Assembly (NCBI RefSeq): GCF_002007205.1
Contig: NZ_LAZS01000006.1
Span: 620,001 to 684,000, forward strand
Direction of reading: 5' to 3'
DNA from: Ensifer adhaerens
GTDB lineage: Bacteria > Pseudomonadota > Alphaproteobacteria > Rhizobiales > Rhizobiaceae
DNA length: 64,000 nucleotides
The first letter of the stretch is position 1; each line of letters starts with the position of its first letter. The notes beneath the pieces were generated by a model, which was given only the letters and a program-made list of their open reading frames with translations, was not told where the DNA came from and made no database searches. Of this stretch, positions 35,784 through 44,834 are shown piece by piece. The position numbers and the translations under genes were made by a program.

Positions 35784-36404
35784 TCAGAAATCCGTCAGCA
35801 CCAGATCTGCTGGCCTTTGATGGTCGACCACACGGTGCGCGTTCGGGATGTCGTTGCCTTGGGCTTTGCGCTTGGCCGCCGCCTCGTCATAGCCGAGATC
35901 GTACCAGCGTTTCAGCAACCGCCGCTCCAGTTCCTCGATGCCCGGATTGATGAAGATCGAGAAATCGAAGGCGCCTTCGAGCCTGTCCCACGGCGCCTCG
36001 TCGAGCAGCAGGTAGTTGCCCTCGACCAGGATGATGCGGGTCTCGGGCGCGACGATGCGGGCCGAGGCGATGGCGATCTCGCGCGTGCGGTCGAAGACCG
36101 GAACCAGCACCTCGCCGTCATTGGCGCGCACCGCTGCGACCGTCGAGAGAAAGGCCCTGACGTCAAATGTCTCCGGCGCACCCTTGCGGGCAAGCAGACC
36201 CTTTTGTTCCAGCACGGCGTTGTCCATGTGGAAGCCGTCCATCGGCAGCACCGCCGCCTTCTCGCCGCCGGCCGTCAGCGTCTCCGCCAGCGCGTCCGAC
36301 AACGTGGACTTGCCGGCGCCGGGCGGGCCGGCAATGGCGACGACGAAACGGGCAGCACCGGCCGCCCGTTTCAGGATCTCGTTGGCGATCGGCTCGACGT
36401 TCAT
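35784..36404 (-). CDS. frcK: P-loop sugar/uridine kinase-like protein FrcK
   Basis: Small kinase-fold protein of 206 residues in the uridine/pantothenate-kinase-like group, called FrcK in S. meliloti where it is the last gene of the fructose operon. Walker A is VAIAGPPGAGKSTLSDAL (about residues 23-38); LPMDGFHMDNAVL is the substrate-loop motif of this group, and RIILVEGNYLLLDEAPW and RRLLKRWYDLG carry the lid arginines. Substrate is unproven. Its ATG overlaps the frcA stop by 4 bp, giving tight coupling with the transporter. Confidence 0.85.
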   Translation of the reverse strand: MNVEPIANEILKRAAGAARFVVAIAGPPGAGKSTLSDALAETLTAGGEKAAVLPMDGFHMDNAVLEQKGLLARKGAPETFDVRAFLSTVAAVRANDGEVLVPVFDRTREIAIASARIVAPETRIILVEGNYLLLDEAPWDRLEGAFDFSIFINPGIEELERRLLKRWYDLGYDEAAAKRKAQGNDIPNAHRVVDHQRPADLVLTDF

Positions 36405-37183
36405 GCCGCAAGCGCCTCGCGCGGCGGCTCCTTCGCCCCGGTCATGAAGGCGACGGCGTCCGACATCGTGTGCTCCTTCGGATTGATGACGCAGAGCCGT
36501 TTGCCGAGGCGGTGCACGTGGATGCGGTCGGCCACCTCGAACACATGCGGCATGTTGTGCGAGATCAAGACGATCGGCAGGCCGCGCGAGCGCACGTCGA
36601 GGATCAGTTCCAGCACCCGCCGGCTTTCCTTGACGCCGAGTGCCGCCGTCGGCTCGTCCATGATCACCACCTTGGAGCCGAAGGCTGCAGCCCGCGCCAC
36701 GGCGACGCCCTGGCGCTGGCCGCCCGAAAGCGTTTCCACCGCCTGGTTGATGTTCTGGATGGTCATCAGGCCCAGTTCGGACAGTTTCGCCCGCGCCCGC
36801 TTCTCCATTTCCGCGCGATCGAGCGTGCGGAACAGCTTGCCCATGATGCCCGGTTTGCGGATCTCGCGGCCGAGAAACATGTTGTCGGCGATCGACAGCG
36901 CCGGCGACAGCGCCAGGTTCTGGTAGACCGTCTCGATGCCGGCAGAGCGCGCATCCATCGGCGAGCGGAAGTTGACCGGCTGCCCCTCGAGCTTGATCTC
37001 GCCTTCATCGGGCGTGATGGCGCCGGAGATGGCCTTGATCATCGAGGACTTGCCGGCGCCGTTGTCGCCGATCACGGCGAGGATCTCGCCGGGATAGAGA
37101 TCGAAGTCGGCATGGTCGAGGGCAGTGACGCGGCCGTAGCGCTTGACGAGACCGCGGGCGGTGAGAATGGGTTCCTGTGTCAT
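36401..37183 (-). CDS. frcA: Fructose ABC transporter ATP-binding protein
   Basis: Cytoplasmic ATPase of the fructose/ribose/mannose importer. A single nucleotide-binding domain of 260 residues: Walker A GDNGAGKSSMIKA, Q-loop YQNLALS, signature LSGGQRQGVAVARA, Walker B VVIMDEPTAALG and switch His in LISHNMPH. Unlike the double-domain ribose/xylose ATPases, only one ABC domain is present, as in the CUT2 Frc type. The ATG overlaps the frcC stop (ATGA). Confidence 0.93.
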   Translation of the reverse strand: MTQEPILTARGLVKRYGRVTALDHADFDLYPGEILAVIGDNGAGKSSMIKAISGAITPDEGEIKLEGQPVNFRSPMDARSAGIETVYQNLALSPALSIADNMFLGREIRKPGIMGKLFRTLDRAEMEKRARAKLSELGLMTIQNINQAVETLSGGQRQGVAVARAAAFGSKVVIMDEPTAALGVKESRRVLELILDVRSRGLPIVLISHNMPHVFEVADRIHVHRLGKRLCVINPKEHTMSDAVAFMTGAKEPPREALAA

Positions 37184-38268
37184 CAGGCAGCTACCTTTCT
37201 GATCCACTGGTCGATCGCGACGGCGGAGATGATCAGCACGCCGGTGAGGAAGACCTTCCATTGCGGGTCGGCGCCCAGCATGTTGAGGCCCATGGAGACG
37301 ACGCCGACGATCATCGCGCCGATCAGGGTGCCGAGGATCGAGCCGCGGCCGCCGAAGAGCGAGATGCCGCCGATGACAGCTGCGGTGATGGCCTGAAGGT
37401 TGTAGTCGGTGACGGCAGCGGACGGCGAGATCGAGCCATTGCGGCCGATCGAGACCCAGGCGGCAAGGGCTGCGATCAGGCCGGCCAGCGTATAGGCGCT
37501 CAAGAGCACGCGGCTGGTGCGGATACCGGAGAGTTTGGCCGCTTCCGGATCGTCACCGACCGCATAGAGATGCCGTCCCCAGGCGGTGTGATTGAGCGCG
37601 TACCAGAGGCCGAAGACCAGCACGACCATCATCACCACGCCGAGCGTGAAGACGGCGGAGCCCACCTTGAAGCTGACGCCGAAGAGGTGGAGCATCTGGG
37701 TGACGGCCGTCACGTCGGCCTCGCGGATCGTCGCATTGGCCGAATAGATGAAATTCGTCGACATGATGACATACCAGGTGCCGAGCGTGACGATGAACGG
37801 CGGAAGCTTGACCCTGGAGACGAGGAAGCCGTTGAGGAAGCCGCAGGCGCCGCCGACGACGAAGCCGATGAAGATCGCGATCGGTGCCGGAAGGCCATAG
37901 GTGACGGCGCAATTGCCCATGATCACAGCCGACAGCACCATGATAACACCGATCGAGAGATCGATGCCGGCGGTCAGGATCACCAGCGTCTGCGCGGCAC
38001 CAAGGATACCGACGATGGCGATCTGCTGGAGGATGAGGGTCAGGGTGTAGGACGAGAAGAACTTACCCCCGATGGCGATGCCGAAGATCAGGATCGCGGC
38101 AACGAGCACGATGAACGGCACGGCGGCCGGCGTCGAATGCAGGAAATGCTGGATCCTCTGGATCGCGGTCTTGTCATGCGTGTCGAACGACGCGACCTGC
38201 GTCGAACTGTTGACCAGGACTTTCTCGAATTCCTGGGATGGCTGCGCGGCTGTGTTGGGCTCGCCCAT
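37183..38268 (-). CDS. frcC: Fructose ABC transporter permease
   Basis: Membrane channel subunit, CUT2 family, 361 residues with about ten helices. The N-terminus MGEPNTAAQPSQEFEKVL is soluble; the conserved AQTLVILTAGIDLSIGVIMVLSAVIMG and the EAA-like YAVGDDPEAAKLSGIRTSRVL loop (contact with the ATPase) are clear, as is GGISLFGGRGSILGTLIGA. GGGAGGAAGG precedes the ATG; the upstream in-frame ATG at 38352 has none. It follows frcB after about 200 bp that contain strong hairpins. Confidence 0.93.
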   Translation of the reverse strand: MGEPNTAAQPSQEFEKVLVNSSTQVASFDTHDKTAIQRIQHFLHSTPAAVPFIVLVAAILIFGIAIGGKFFSSYTLTLILQQIAIVGILGAAQTLVILTAGIDLSIGVIMVLSAVIMGNCAVTYGLPAPIAIFIGFVVGGACGFLNGFLVSRVKLPPFIVTLGTWYVIMSTNFIYSANATIREADVTAVTQMLHLFGVSFKVGSAVFTLGVVMMVVLVFGLWYALNHTAWGRHLYAVGDDPEAAKLSGIRTSRVLLSAYTLAGLIAALAAWVSIGRNGSISPSAAVTDYNLQAITAAVIGGISLFGGRGSILGTLIGAMIVGVVSMGLNMLGADPQWKVFLTGVLIISAVAIDQWIRKVAA

Positions 38269-38407
38269 GGACCTTCCTCCCGTGAACCCCACTCCCAAGG
38301 GGTTGCGATGGTGTCGTGCACAGCCCGCCCACCATGACGCGGGCAATAGCACTCTCTCAAAAGCTGCGCGGTTTTCTGCGCCTTGTCAAAGACGTCGGCG
38401 CTTACGC

Positions 38408-38431
38408 GAAGGGCGGCCGGGGCCGCCCTTC
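38408..38431 (-). terminator. GC-rich hairpin between frcB and frcC
   Basis: Arms GAAGGGCGGCC/GGCCGCCCTTC with a GG centre form an 11-bp stem about 35 bp past the frcB stop. A second, weaker hairpin AACCCC/GGGGTT lies at about 38285-38304. Such structures commonly protect the mRNA of binding-protein genes and reduce read-through to the permease. Confidence 0.55.
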
Positions 38432-38466
38432 CGTTAATAGCTCATGCGCTCGAAGAGCTAAGGCGA

Positions 38467-39492
38467 TCAGCCCCAGCACTTCTCCGTGCCGACCTTGACG
38501 TCGATCGATTCGACGCCAGCAGCCGGCTTGTCGGTCACCAGCGAAACGCCGGTGTCGAAGAAGTCCTTGCCTTCGGTCGGCTTCGGCTTTTCGCCGGTAT
38601 CGGCGAACTTCTTGATCGCCTCGATGCCGAGTGCGGCCATCATCAGCGGATACTGCTGCGAGGTGGCGCCGATGACGCCTTCGGCGACCGACTTGACGCC
38701 GGGGCAACCGCCGTCAACCGAGACGATCAGCACGTCCTTCTCCTTGCCGACGGCCTTCAGCGCCTGATAGGCGCCGACGGCGGCCGGCTCGTTGATGGTG
38801 TGGATCACGTTGATTTCGGGGTCCTTCTGCAGAAGGTTTTCCATGGCCTTGCGGCCGCCTTCTTCGTTGCCATTGGTGACGTCGTGGCCGACGATACGCG
38901 GATCGTCCTCATCGCCGATCTTCGCCGGATCCTTCGGGTCGATGCCGAAGCCGATCATGAAGCCCTGGTCGCGTAGCACGTCGACCGTCGGCTGCGACGG
39001 CGTCAGGTCGAGGAAGCCGATCTTTGCGGTCTTCGCATTTTCGCCCATCGTCGCGGCGGCCCACTGGCCGATCAGCTTGCCGGCAAGCAGGTTGTCGGTG
39101 GCAAAGGTCGCGTCGGCAGCAGTTGCCGGATCGAGCGGCGTGTCGAGCGCGATCACGAGCAGACCGGCTTCCTGGGCCTTCTTGACCTGATCGACGATCG
39201 CCTTGGTGTCGGAGGCGGCGATCAGGATGCCTTTGGCACCGTCTGCGATGCAGGATTCGACCGCAGCCACCTGGCTGTCATGATCGCCATCGATCTTGCC
39301 GGCATAGGCCTTCAGCGTCACGCCGAGCTCCTGCGCCTTAGCGGTCGCGCCTTCCTTCATCTTGACGAAGAAGGGATTGGTATCGGTCTTGGTAATGAGG
39401 CAGGCACCGACGTCGGCAGCCTGCGCCGGCCCGGCGAAGACGACGCCAAGCGACAGCGCGCCAAAGGCAGCGGAAAGAACAGTCTTCTTCAT
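38467..39492 (-). CDS. frcB: Fructose-binding periplasmic protein
   Basis: Periplasmic substrate-binding protein, ribose/galactose-binding (peripla_BP_4) type, 341 residues. Signal peptide [25 protein letters not shown], then [57 protein letters not shown] and [16 protein letters not shown], the ligand-pocket segments of this class. TGGGAGGATTTC precedes the ATG. A TTGACA (minus strand, 39612-39617) lies in an AT-rich stretch about 120 bp upstream and is a candidate -35 element. frcR diverges. Sugar specificity is taken from the known frc locus. Confidence 0.93.
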   Translation of the reverse strand: MKKTVLSAAFGALSLGVVFAGPAQAADVGACLITKTDTNPFFVKMKEGATAKAQELGVTLKAYAGKIDGDHDSQVAAVESCIADGAKGILIAASDTKAIVDQVKKAQEAGLLVIALDTPLDPATAADATFATDNLLAGKLIGQWAAATMGENAKTAKIGFLDLTPSQPTVDVLRDQGFMIGFGIDPKDPAKIGDEDDPRIVGHDVTNGNEEGGRKAMENLLQKDPEINVIHTINEPAAVGAYQALKAVGKEKDVLIVSVDGGCPGVKSVAEGVIGATSQQYPLMMAALGIEAIKKFADTGEKPKPTEGKDFFDTGVSLVTDKPAAGVESIDVKVGTEKCWG

Positions 39493-39777
39493 GAAATCCT
39501 CCCAAGGATTGAAAATCGTGCCGGCGGACCGGCCCAGGCCACGCCGCCGCAGCATTCTCCTCCGCTGCAATTGGCGCTTCCGAGACAAAAACAAACACTA
39601 AATTTCCGGGGTGTCAATAAATAAATCAAATTGAATTATTATTTCGATGTGGCATTCTTGGAGTGACGGCGCGTGAACCCATGAATGAAGCGCCGCACAA
39701 ATTGACAGACCCGCGACAAGCGGAAACAACAGACCCGCGACAAGCGGGCACCAGTGCCAACGGGAGGAGACGGTGGC
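39493..39777. promoter_or_regulatory. frcB-frcR divergent control region
   Basis: 285 bp between divergent frcB and frcR. It has an AT-rich core (about 39618-39645, mainly A/T runs) with a TTGACA on the minus strand at 39612-39617, and two direct copies of ACAGACCCGCGACAAGCGG at 39705-39723 and 39729-39747 on the frcR side. The AT-rich core is a plausible ROK-repressor target. Confidence 0.5.
39705..39747 (+). repeat. Tandem 19-bp direct repeat before frcR
   Basis: Two exact copies of ACAGACCCGCGACAAGCGG with a 24-bp period, separated by AAACA. They end 30 bp before the frcR start, within its probable leader. Confidence 0.85.
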
Positions 39778-41010
39778 ATGTCACTGACAGACGGTCCTGA
39801 TCGGGGACCGACACAACCTGAGGTCATCGACCCGAGCGGCGGGGCGAACCAGACGCGCGTGCGCGCCTATAACGAGCGGCTCGTCATGTCGCTTGTCCGG
39901 CGCCATGGCGGTCTTTCCAAGGCCGACATCGCCCGGCGCTCCGGCCTGTCGGCACAGACTGTGTCGGTGATCATGCGGGCGCTCGAAGGCGACGGCCTCC
40001 TGGTCAAGGGCGATCCCGTCAGAGGCAAGGTCGGGCAACCCTCGACGCCGATGCGGCTCAATCCGGACGCGGTCTACTCCTTCGGCGTCAAGATCGGCCG
40101 ACGCAGCGCCGATCTGGTGCTGATGGATTTCGTCGGCACCATCCGGCTGCATCTCCACCATGTGCATCCTTATCCGTTGCCCGGCGATCTCGTCGACTTC
40201 ATCATTTCGGGCATGGCCAAGCTCGAACAGCAGCTTATCCCCGACCAGCGCAAGCGGATCGCCGGCATCGGCATCGCCACCCCCTTCGAGCTCTGGAACT
40301 GGGCGGAGGAAGTGGGCGCGCCGCGCGAAGAGATGAACAAGTGGCGCGATGTCGACCTGCAGGCGGCCGTCGCGGCCCGCACCACCTATCCGGTCTTCCT
40401 GCAGAACGACGGCACCAGCGCCTGCGGCGCCGAGCTCGCCTTCGGCGTCGGCGCCAGCTATCCGGATTTCGTCTATTTCTATATCGGCTCGTTCATCGGC
40501 GGCGGCGTCGTCTTGAACTCCGCGCTCTTCTCCGGGCGAACGGGGACCGCCGGCGCCGTCGGCCCGCTGCCGGTCTCGGGCAAGGACGGCAAGACCGTTC
40601 AGCTGCTCAAGATCGCTTCGGTCTTCGTGCTCGAGAACCTTCTGCGTGAGCGCGGCGTCGATCCGCGGCCGCTCTGGTATTCGGCCGACGACTGGATCGA
40701 TTTCGGCGAACCGCTCGACATCTGGATTGAAGATTGCGGCGCAGCGCTCGCCCAGGCCGTCGTGTCCGCCGTGTCGATCGTCGACTTCTCCGCCGTCGTC
40801 ATCGACGGTGGCTTTCCGCCCTGGGTGCGGGCGCGGCTGCTGGCCGCTACGCGCAAGGCGCTCAACGAACTCGACCTTCAGGGCGTGACCATTCCGGAAC
40901 TGGTGGAAGGTTTGGTCGGCAGCCATGCACGCGCCATCGGCGGCGCGAGCCTGCCGCTTTTTTCCCGCTATCTGCTCGACACCAATGTTCTCTTCAAGGA
41001 GCTCGGCTGA
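39778..41010 (+). CDS. frcR: ROK-family regulator of fructose uptake
   Basis: Sugar-responsive repressor of 410 residues. N-terminal winged helix (RHGGLSKADIARRSGLSAQTVSVIMRALEGDGLL, about residues 40-75) followed by a ROK sugar-binding domain (FGVKIGRRSADLVLMDFVG, IGIATPFELWNW, FLQNDGTSACGAELAFG, YIGSFIGGGVVLNSALFSGRTGTAGAVGPL). The usual zinc-binding Cys cluster of ROK sugar kinases is not visible, consistent with a regulator rather than a kinase. GGGAGGAGAC sets the ATG. The stop overlaps the start of the mutarotase gene (TGATG). Confidence 0.9.
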   Translation: MSLTDGPDRGPTQPEVIDPSGGANQTRVRAYNERLVMSLVRRHGGLSKADIARRSGLSAQTVSVIMRALEGDGLLVKGDPVRGKVGQPSTPMRLNPDAVYSFGVKIGRRSADLVLMDFVGTIRLHLHHVHPYPLPGDLVDFIISGMAKLEQQLIPDQRKRIAGIGIATPFELWNWAEEVGAPREEMNKWRDVDLQAAVAARTTYPVFLQNDGTSACGAELAFGVGASYPDFVYFYIGSFIGGGVVLNSALFSGRTGTAGAVGPLPVSGKDGKTVQLLKIASVFVLENLLRERGVDPRPLWYSADDWIDFGEPLDIWIEDCGAALAQAVVSAVSIVDFSAVVIDGGFPPWVRARLLAATRKALNELDLQGVTIPELVEGLVGSHARAIGGASLPLFSRYLLDTNVLFKELG

Positions 41011-41438
41011 TGCTGAAAGGCCTGAACCCGATCCTCAGCCCCGAGCTGCTCGCAACGCTCCGAGCCATGGGCCATGGCGACGAGATCGCGCTGGTCGACG
41101 GCAACTATCCCGGCCAGGAGCATGCGCGCCGCCTTGTCCGGCTCGACGGGCATGCGCTGATCCCGGTGCTCGACGCCATCCTGAGCGTGCTGCCGATCGA
41201 TGATTTCGTGCCCGAGGCGATCTTCCGCGCCACGGTCAAGCAGGACATAGACGCGCTCGACCCGGTGCATCGCGAGATCATCGATTGCTGCGGCCGGCAT
41301 GAGCCGAACAGCCGCGTCGTGCCCCTCATCGGCGCCGATTTCTATCCGCGCGTCAGGGCTGCCCACACGCTGGTCCAGACCAGCGAGCCCCGACTTTACG
41401 GCAACGTCATCCTGCGCAAGGGCGTGATCTATCCCTGA
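41010..41438 (+). CDS. RbsD/FucU-family sugar mutarotase
   Basis: Interconverts sugar anomers so that the transporter or kinase receives the right form. The 142-residue protein begins MLKGLNPILSPELLATLRAMGHGDEIALVDGNYPG, with the catalytic HGD segment typical of FucU/RbsD, and ends with the conserved SEPRLYGNVILRKGVIYP. It resembles FucU (fucose mutarotase) more than RbsD by its length and ending. Its ATG overlaps the frcR stop codon, so the two are translated together. Fructose or ribose as substrate is inference from the locus. Confidence 0.88.
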   Translation: MLKGLNPILSPELLATLRAMGHGDEIALVDGNYPGQEHARRLVRLDGHALIPVLDAILSVLPIDDFVPEAIFRATVKQDIDALDPVHREIIDCCGRHEPNSRVVPLIGADFYPRVRAAHTLVQTSEPRLYGNVILRKGVIYP

Positions 41439-41455
41439 CACTACCGTCATAACGC

Positions 41456-41491
41456 AAAAACCCGCCGGCATGAGCCGGCGGGTTTTGTTTT
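41456..41491. terminator. Bidirectional Rho-independent terminator
   Basis: An A-run, a perfect 9-bp stem CCCGCCGGC/GCCGGCGGG with an ATGA loop, then TTTTGTTTT. It serves the mutarotase gene on the plus strand and doxX on the minus strand. Confidence 0.92.
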
Positions 41492-41507
41492 AAGGAAGGA
41501 AGGGGCC

Positions 41508-41930
41508 TCAGGCGCCGCGCTTGTCGATCGACAGGGCGCCGGGGCCGAAGGCGGCGAGCACCAGGAAACCGCCGGCGATCGCGATGTTCTTCATCATCAT
41601 CAGGCCGTTGAAGACGGTGAGAAGGCCATTGGCTTCCGGCGGGAAGGTCGGAATGTTGATCGCGCCGCTGTGGAAGGCGAAAGCGGTGACCAGGCTGAAG
41701 GCGGCGAGCAGATAGGCGGCAATCTTCGTCTGGAAGCCAACGATGACGGCAAGACCAGCAACGAGTTCGAAGAGGCCTGCGAGGTAAGCAAGTGCGGTCG
41801 GAGCCGGCCAGCCGGCGCCGGTGATCATCTGGGCGGTGCCCGACGGATCCATCAGCTTGCTGAAACCGGACATGACGAACATGATGGAGAGCAGGACGCG
41901 TCCGACGAGGACGACAACATTCTGAGGCAT
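41508..41930 (-). CDS. DoxX family membrane protein
   Basis: Small integral membrane protein of 140 residues with four helices. The N-terminal VVVLVGRVLLSIMFVMSGFSKLMDPSG and the central LAYLAGLFELVAGLAVIVGFQTKIAAYLLAAFSLVTAFAFH are classic DoxX; the family has links to redox homeostasis, but no defined activity here. AGGAGCC lies ahead of the ATG; an in-frame start 20 codons earlier lacks one. It shares a terminator with the mutarotase gene and diverges from clr. Confidence 0.9.
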   Translation of the reverse strand: MPQNVVVLVGRVLLSIMFVMSGFSKLMDPSGTAQMITGAGWPAPTALAYLAGLFELVAGLAVIVGFQTKIAAYLLAAFSLVTAFAFHSGAINIPTFPPEANGLLTVFNGLMMMKNIAIAGGFLVLAAFGPGALSIDKRGA

Positions 41931-42194
41931 GGAAGGCTCCTGTGAGAAACGGTTTGTTGGCGACAGAAGTATCAGCATTTTCAGAATCATCTAGCCGCTC
42001 CGCGAGCGACAGATCGTTCACAAAAATGAAACGCCCACGGCACATCGTCAACCGTCCATCAGCGGGATCTCGATACAGAACCGCAAGGGAATACGGAACC
42101 ACATCGGCGTCGCTTCGTTCTTTTCTGTTGCAAGGACGATGCGGCTGCGCGAAGAATTTCGGCGCGGCTGGGGAACGCCGCGCGGGGGCATGAC

Positions 42195-42899
42195 ATGAAC
42201 GAAATCAACCGGAGCCCGACATTCTGGCGCTCGTTTCCGATCTTTGAAGAATTCGACAAGAGCTCGATTGCCGAGCTTGCCGATATCGCAACCTACAGGA
42301 AATGGCCTGCCGGCACCGTGATCTTCCAGCGCGGCGACGAAGGCAATTACATGATTGTCGTCATTTCCGGGCGCATCAAGCTTTCGCTGATAACCCCGCA
42401 GGGGCGCGAATTGATGCTGCGCCAGCATGAAGCCGGCGCGATCTTCGGCGAGATGGCCGTGCTCGACGGCCAGACCCGTTCGGCCGATGCCACGGCGATG
42501 ACCGCGTCAGAAGGCTACGTGATCGGCAAGAAGGCTTTCCTCGATATCGTCACCAATCGGCCGGAGGCGACCGAAGCGGTCATTCGCTTCCTTTGCGCCC
42601 AGCTTCGCGACACGACGGAGCGGCTGGAAACCATCGCACTCTACGATCTCAACGCCCGGGTGGCGCGCTTCTTCCTCGCAACCCTCCGGCAGATCCACGG
42701 CAACGAACTGCCGGAAAGCGCCAATCTCAGGCTGACCATGAGCCAGACGGACATCGCCGGCGTGCTCGGCGCCAGCCGTCCCAAGGTCAACCGCGCCATC
42801 CAATGGCTGGAGGAGAGCGGCGCGATCAAGCGGAACGAAGGCATCATCGCCTGCAAGGTCGGGCGCCTGCAGAGCATCGCCGATCCCGAGGAGGACTAG
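42195..42899 (+). CDS. clr: cAMP-responsive Crp/Fnr-type regulator Clr
   Basis: Transcription factor of 234 residues. Cyclic-nucleotide-binding domain: WPAGTVIFQRGDEGNYMIVVISGRIKLSL and the phosphate cassette FGEMAVLDGQTRSADATA (Gly-Glu-x-x-x-Leu, Arg-Ser). C-terminal helix-turn-helix: MSQTDIAGVLGASRPKVNRAIQWLEESGAI. In S. meliloti Clr is the cAMP effector that acts with the CyaD adenylate cyclases during infection. Only 5 bp separate it from the cyclase gene. A Clr-type palindrome occurs at 45603. The name relies on gene order plus domains. Confidence 0.88.
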   Translation: MNEINRSPTFWRSFPIFEEFDKSSIAELADIATYRKWPAGTVIFQRGDEGNYMIVVISGRIKLSLITPQGRELMLRQHEAGAIFGEMAVLDGQTRSADATAMTASEGYVIGKKAFLDIVTNRPEATEAVIRFLCAQLRDTTERLETIALYDLNARVARFFLATLRQIHGNELPESANLRLTMSQTDIAGVLGASRPKVNRAIQWLEESGAIKRNEGIIACKVGRLQSIADPEED

Positions 42900-42904
42900 A
42901 CCGC

Positions 42905-44767
42905 ATGGCCGCTGAGCCGCGCCGGCGTTTGCGCTTGCCGCCGCTGGCCGGCGGTTGTCTCACGAGCCTGCTCGCAGCCATCGCACTCTATTTCTACGCC
43001 GGACCGCTGTTCGAAACACAGCGCGAACTGTTCTTCGACAGCCTGACGCAATGGGTTCCGGCGCCCCGGTCGCCCGACATCGTCGTCGTCGATATCGACC
43101 GGCAGGCCCATCAGTCGCGCCCATCGGGCGAATGGGACCGAACGGCAACCGCCGATCTTCTGTCGCGGCTCGCCGCGGCCGGCGCCAAGGTGATTGCCGT
43201 CGATTTCGTCTTCAGCGCCGACTGCAACCCCAACTTCGACGGCAACCCGGCGCTTACCGACGCGCTCTCGAAGACTGCCGTCGTTCTGGGTTTCCTCGTT
43301 GCCGATACTGTGCAGGAACGGCCGCGTCCAGTACCGCCACTGGCGCTCAGCCGCCCTTTCACCGCGCCTGAACTGTGGTTCCTCGACGGCGCCGAAACCT
43401 CGTGCCCTGCCTTCATGGATCAGGCGAGCGCGGCGGCCGCCTCGTTTCTCGTCGGCGACGAGGACGCGCGCATTCGGCGGGTTCAGGCCTATGCCATCCT
43501 CGGCAACGATGCCTATCCGACGCTGGCAATCGAAGCGACGCGGCTGATGCGGGGCGGCGGCACGCCGATCCTCGGTGGCCAACCGGCCTGGGTACGCATC
43601 GACGGGCAGACGATCTCGCTCGACGACACCGGAAGCCTGCGTTTCGTCGCCAGCCCGCAGGAACGGCTGGGCGAACGAACGGTTTCGGCGGCCGACGTTT
43701 TGTCCGGCAAGGCTCCGGCCGGGCGTTTCGCCGGCAAACTCGTGCTGATCGGAAGCAGCCTGCCAAGCCTCGGAGGTTTGCGGCCCAGCGCCTCGATGCC
43801 GCTCGAACCCTCGGTGCAGATCCACGCCGACATCGCCAACGCCATCCTGACCGGCTTCATGCCGCAGCGCGACGGCCGTTTGCCACTTGCAGAAGCCGCT
43901 GCCGCTCTTGTCGCCGGCCTCGGCGTCGCCTTTGCCGCCACCCGCCTGCGGCCGCTGGCATCGGCGGCACTCGGCCTTGGCGCCGTCGCCACCGCCGTCG
44001 CGGCCGCCGCCGTCATCTACGATGGCAGCGGCTGGCTCATCGATGCCGTCAGCATCTGCGCGGCGCTTGTTGCCGTCCTCGTCGCGACGAGCCTTCTGCA
44101 ATTTGCCCGCGTGCGGCGCGCCGAAGCCACGGCCCGGCAGAAGTTCTCGCAATACCTGCCGCAATCGGTGGTCGCCCGTTACATCGACAATCCGGAGCTT
44201 GCTCGCGTCGGCGGCGAGGAGCGCCAGGTGACGGCGCTCTTCACCGACATCGAGAGCTTTTCCACCCTGTCGCAACGGCTGAAACCTCGGGACCTCATCG
44301 CCCTGCTCGACATCTATTTTGCCGAAGTCAACGCGCTGGTGGCCGACCATGGCGGCATGGTCGACAAGGTGGTGGGCGATGCGGTGCATGCGTTCTTCAA
44401 CGCCCCGGAGGATCTGCCTCAGCATGTCGACAGGGCCATCGATTGCGCCAGAGCGATCCACGCACTGACGGAAGAGATGCGCAGGCGTCCGCAGTTTGCA
44501 GCCAACGTTTTCGGCCGGACGCGGATCGGGATCGAGACCGGGCCGGCAGTCGTCGGCGAAGTCGGCGCCGGCGGCAAGCTCGACTACACAGCCCATGGCG
44601 ATGCGATCAACCTGGCGGCGCGCCTCCAGGAGGCAAACAAGTTTCTCGGCACCGCGATCTGCGTCGGGCCCGCTGCCGCTCAAGAAAGCAAACGGCCGCT
44701 TCGCCCGCTCGGCAGCCACGAGATCCGCGGCTTTGCGACGATGGAATTGTTCACGGTGGCGGACTGA
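42905..44767 (+). CDS. cyaD1: CHASE2-domain adenylate cyclase
   Basis: Membrane receptor adenylate cyclase, 620 residues. A membrane helix (about 14-32) precedes a periplasmic CHASE2 domain (about 33-310, with IVVVDIDRQAHQ and AAGAKVIAVDFVFS), then three helices (about 325-395) and a cytoplasmic class III catalytic domain. Metal-binding Asp448 (ALFTDIESFS) and Asp492 (VVGDAVHAFF) are present, and HGDAINLAARL supplies the transition-state Asn/Arg. The enzyme makes cAMP that should act on Clr encoded just upstream. The signal sensed by CHASE2 is unknown. Confidence 0.9.
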   Translation: MAAEPRRRLRLPPLAGGCLTSLLAAIALYFYAGPLFETQRELFFDSLTQWVPAPRSPDIVVVDIDRQAHQSRPSGEWDRTATADLLSRLAAAGAKVIAVDFVFSADCNPNFDGNPALTDALSKTAVVLGFLVADTVQERPRPVPPLALSRPFTAPELWFLDGAETSCPAFMDQASAAAASFLVGDEDARIRRVQAYAILGNDAYPTLAIEATRLMRGGGTPILGGQPAWVRIDGQTISLDDTGSLRFVASPQERLGERTVSAADVLSGKAPAGRFAGKLVLIGSSLPSLGGLRPSASMPLEPSVQIHADIANAILTGFMPQRDGRLPLAEAAAALVAGLGVAFAATRLRPLASAALGLGAVATAVAAAAVIYDGSGWLIDAVSICAALVAVLVATSLLQFARVRRAEATARQKFSQYLPQSVVARYIDNPELARVGGEERQVTALFTDIESFSTLSQRLKPRDLIALLDIYFAEVNALVADHGGMVDKVVGDAVHAFFNAPEDLPQHVDRAIDCARAIHALTEEMRRRPQFAANVFGRTRIGIETGPAVVGEVGAGGKLDYTAHGDAINLAARLQEANKFLGTAICVGPAAAQESKRPLRPLGSHEIRGFATMELFTVAD

Positions 44768-44834
44768 GACGGCAAGCGCTGAGCGCGCTCAGCTGAGCGC
44801 CGACAGACAAAGACTGGTTTCTGGTCGCCGCAAA

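Noticed and set aside
43375-44796. 473-codon Arg-rich frame overlapping the adenylate cyclase
   Set aside because: Out-of-frame shadow of the cyclase with extreme Arg content.
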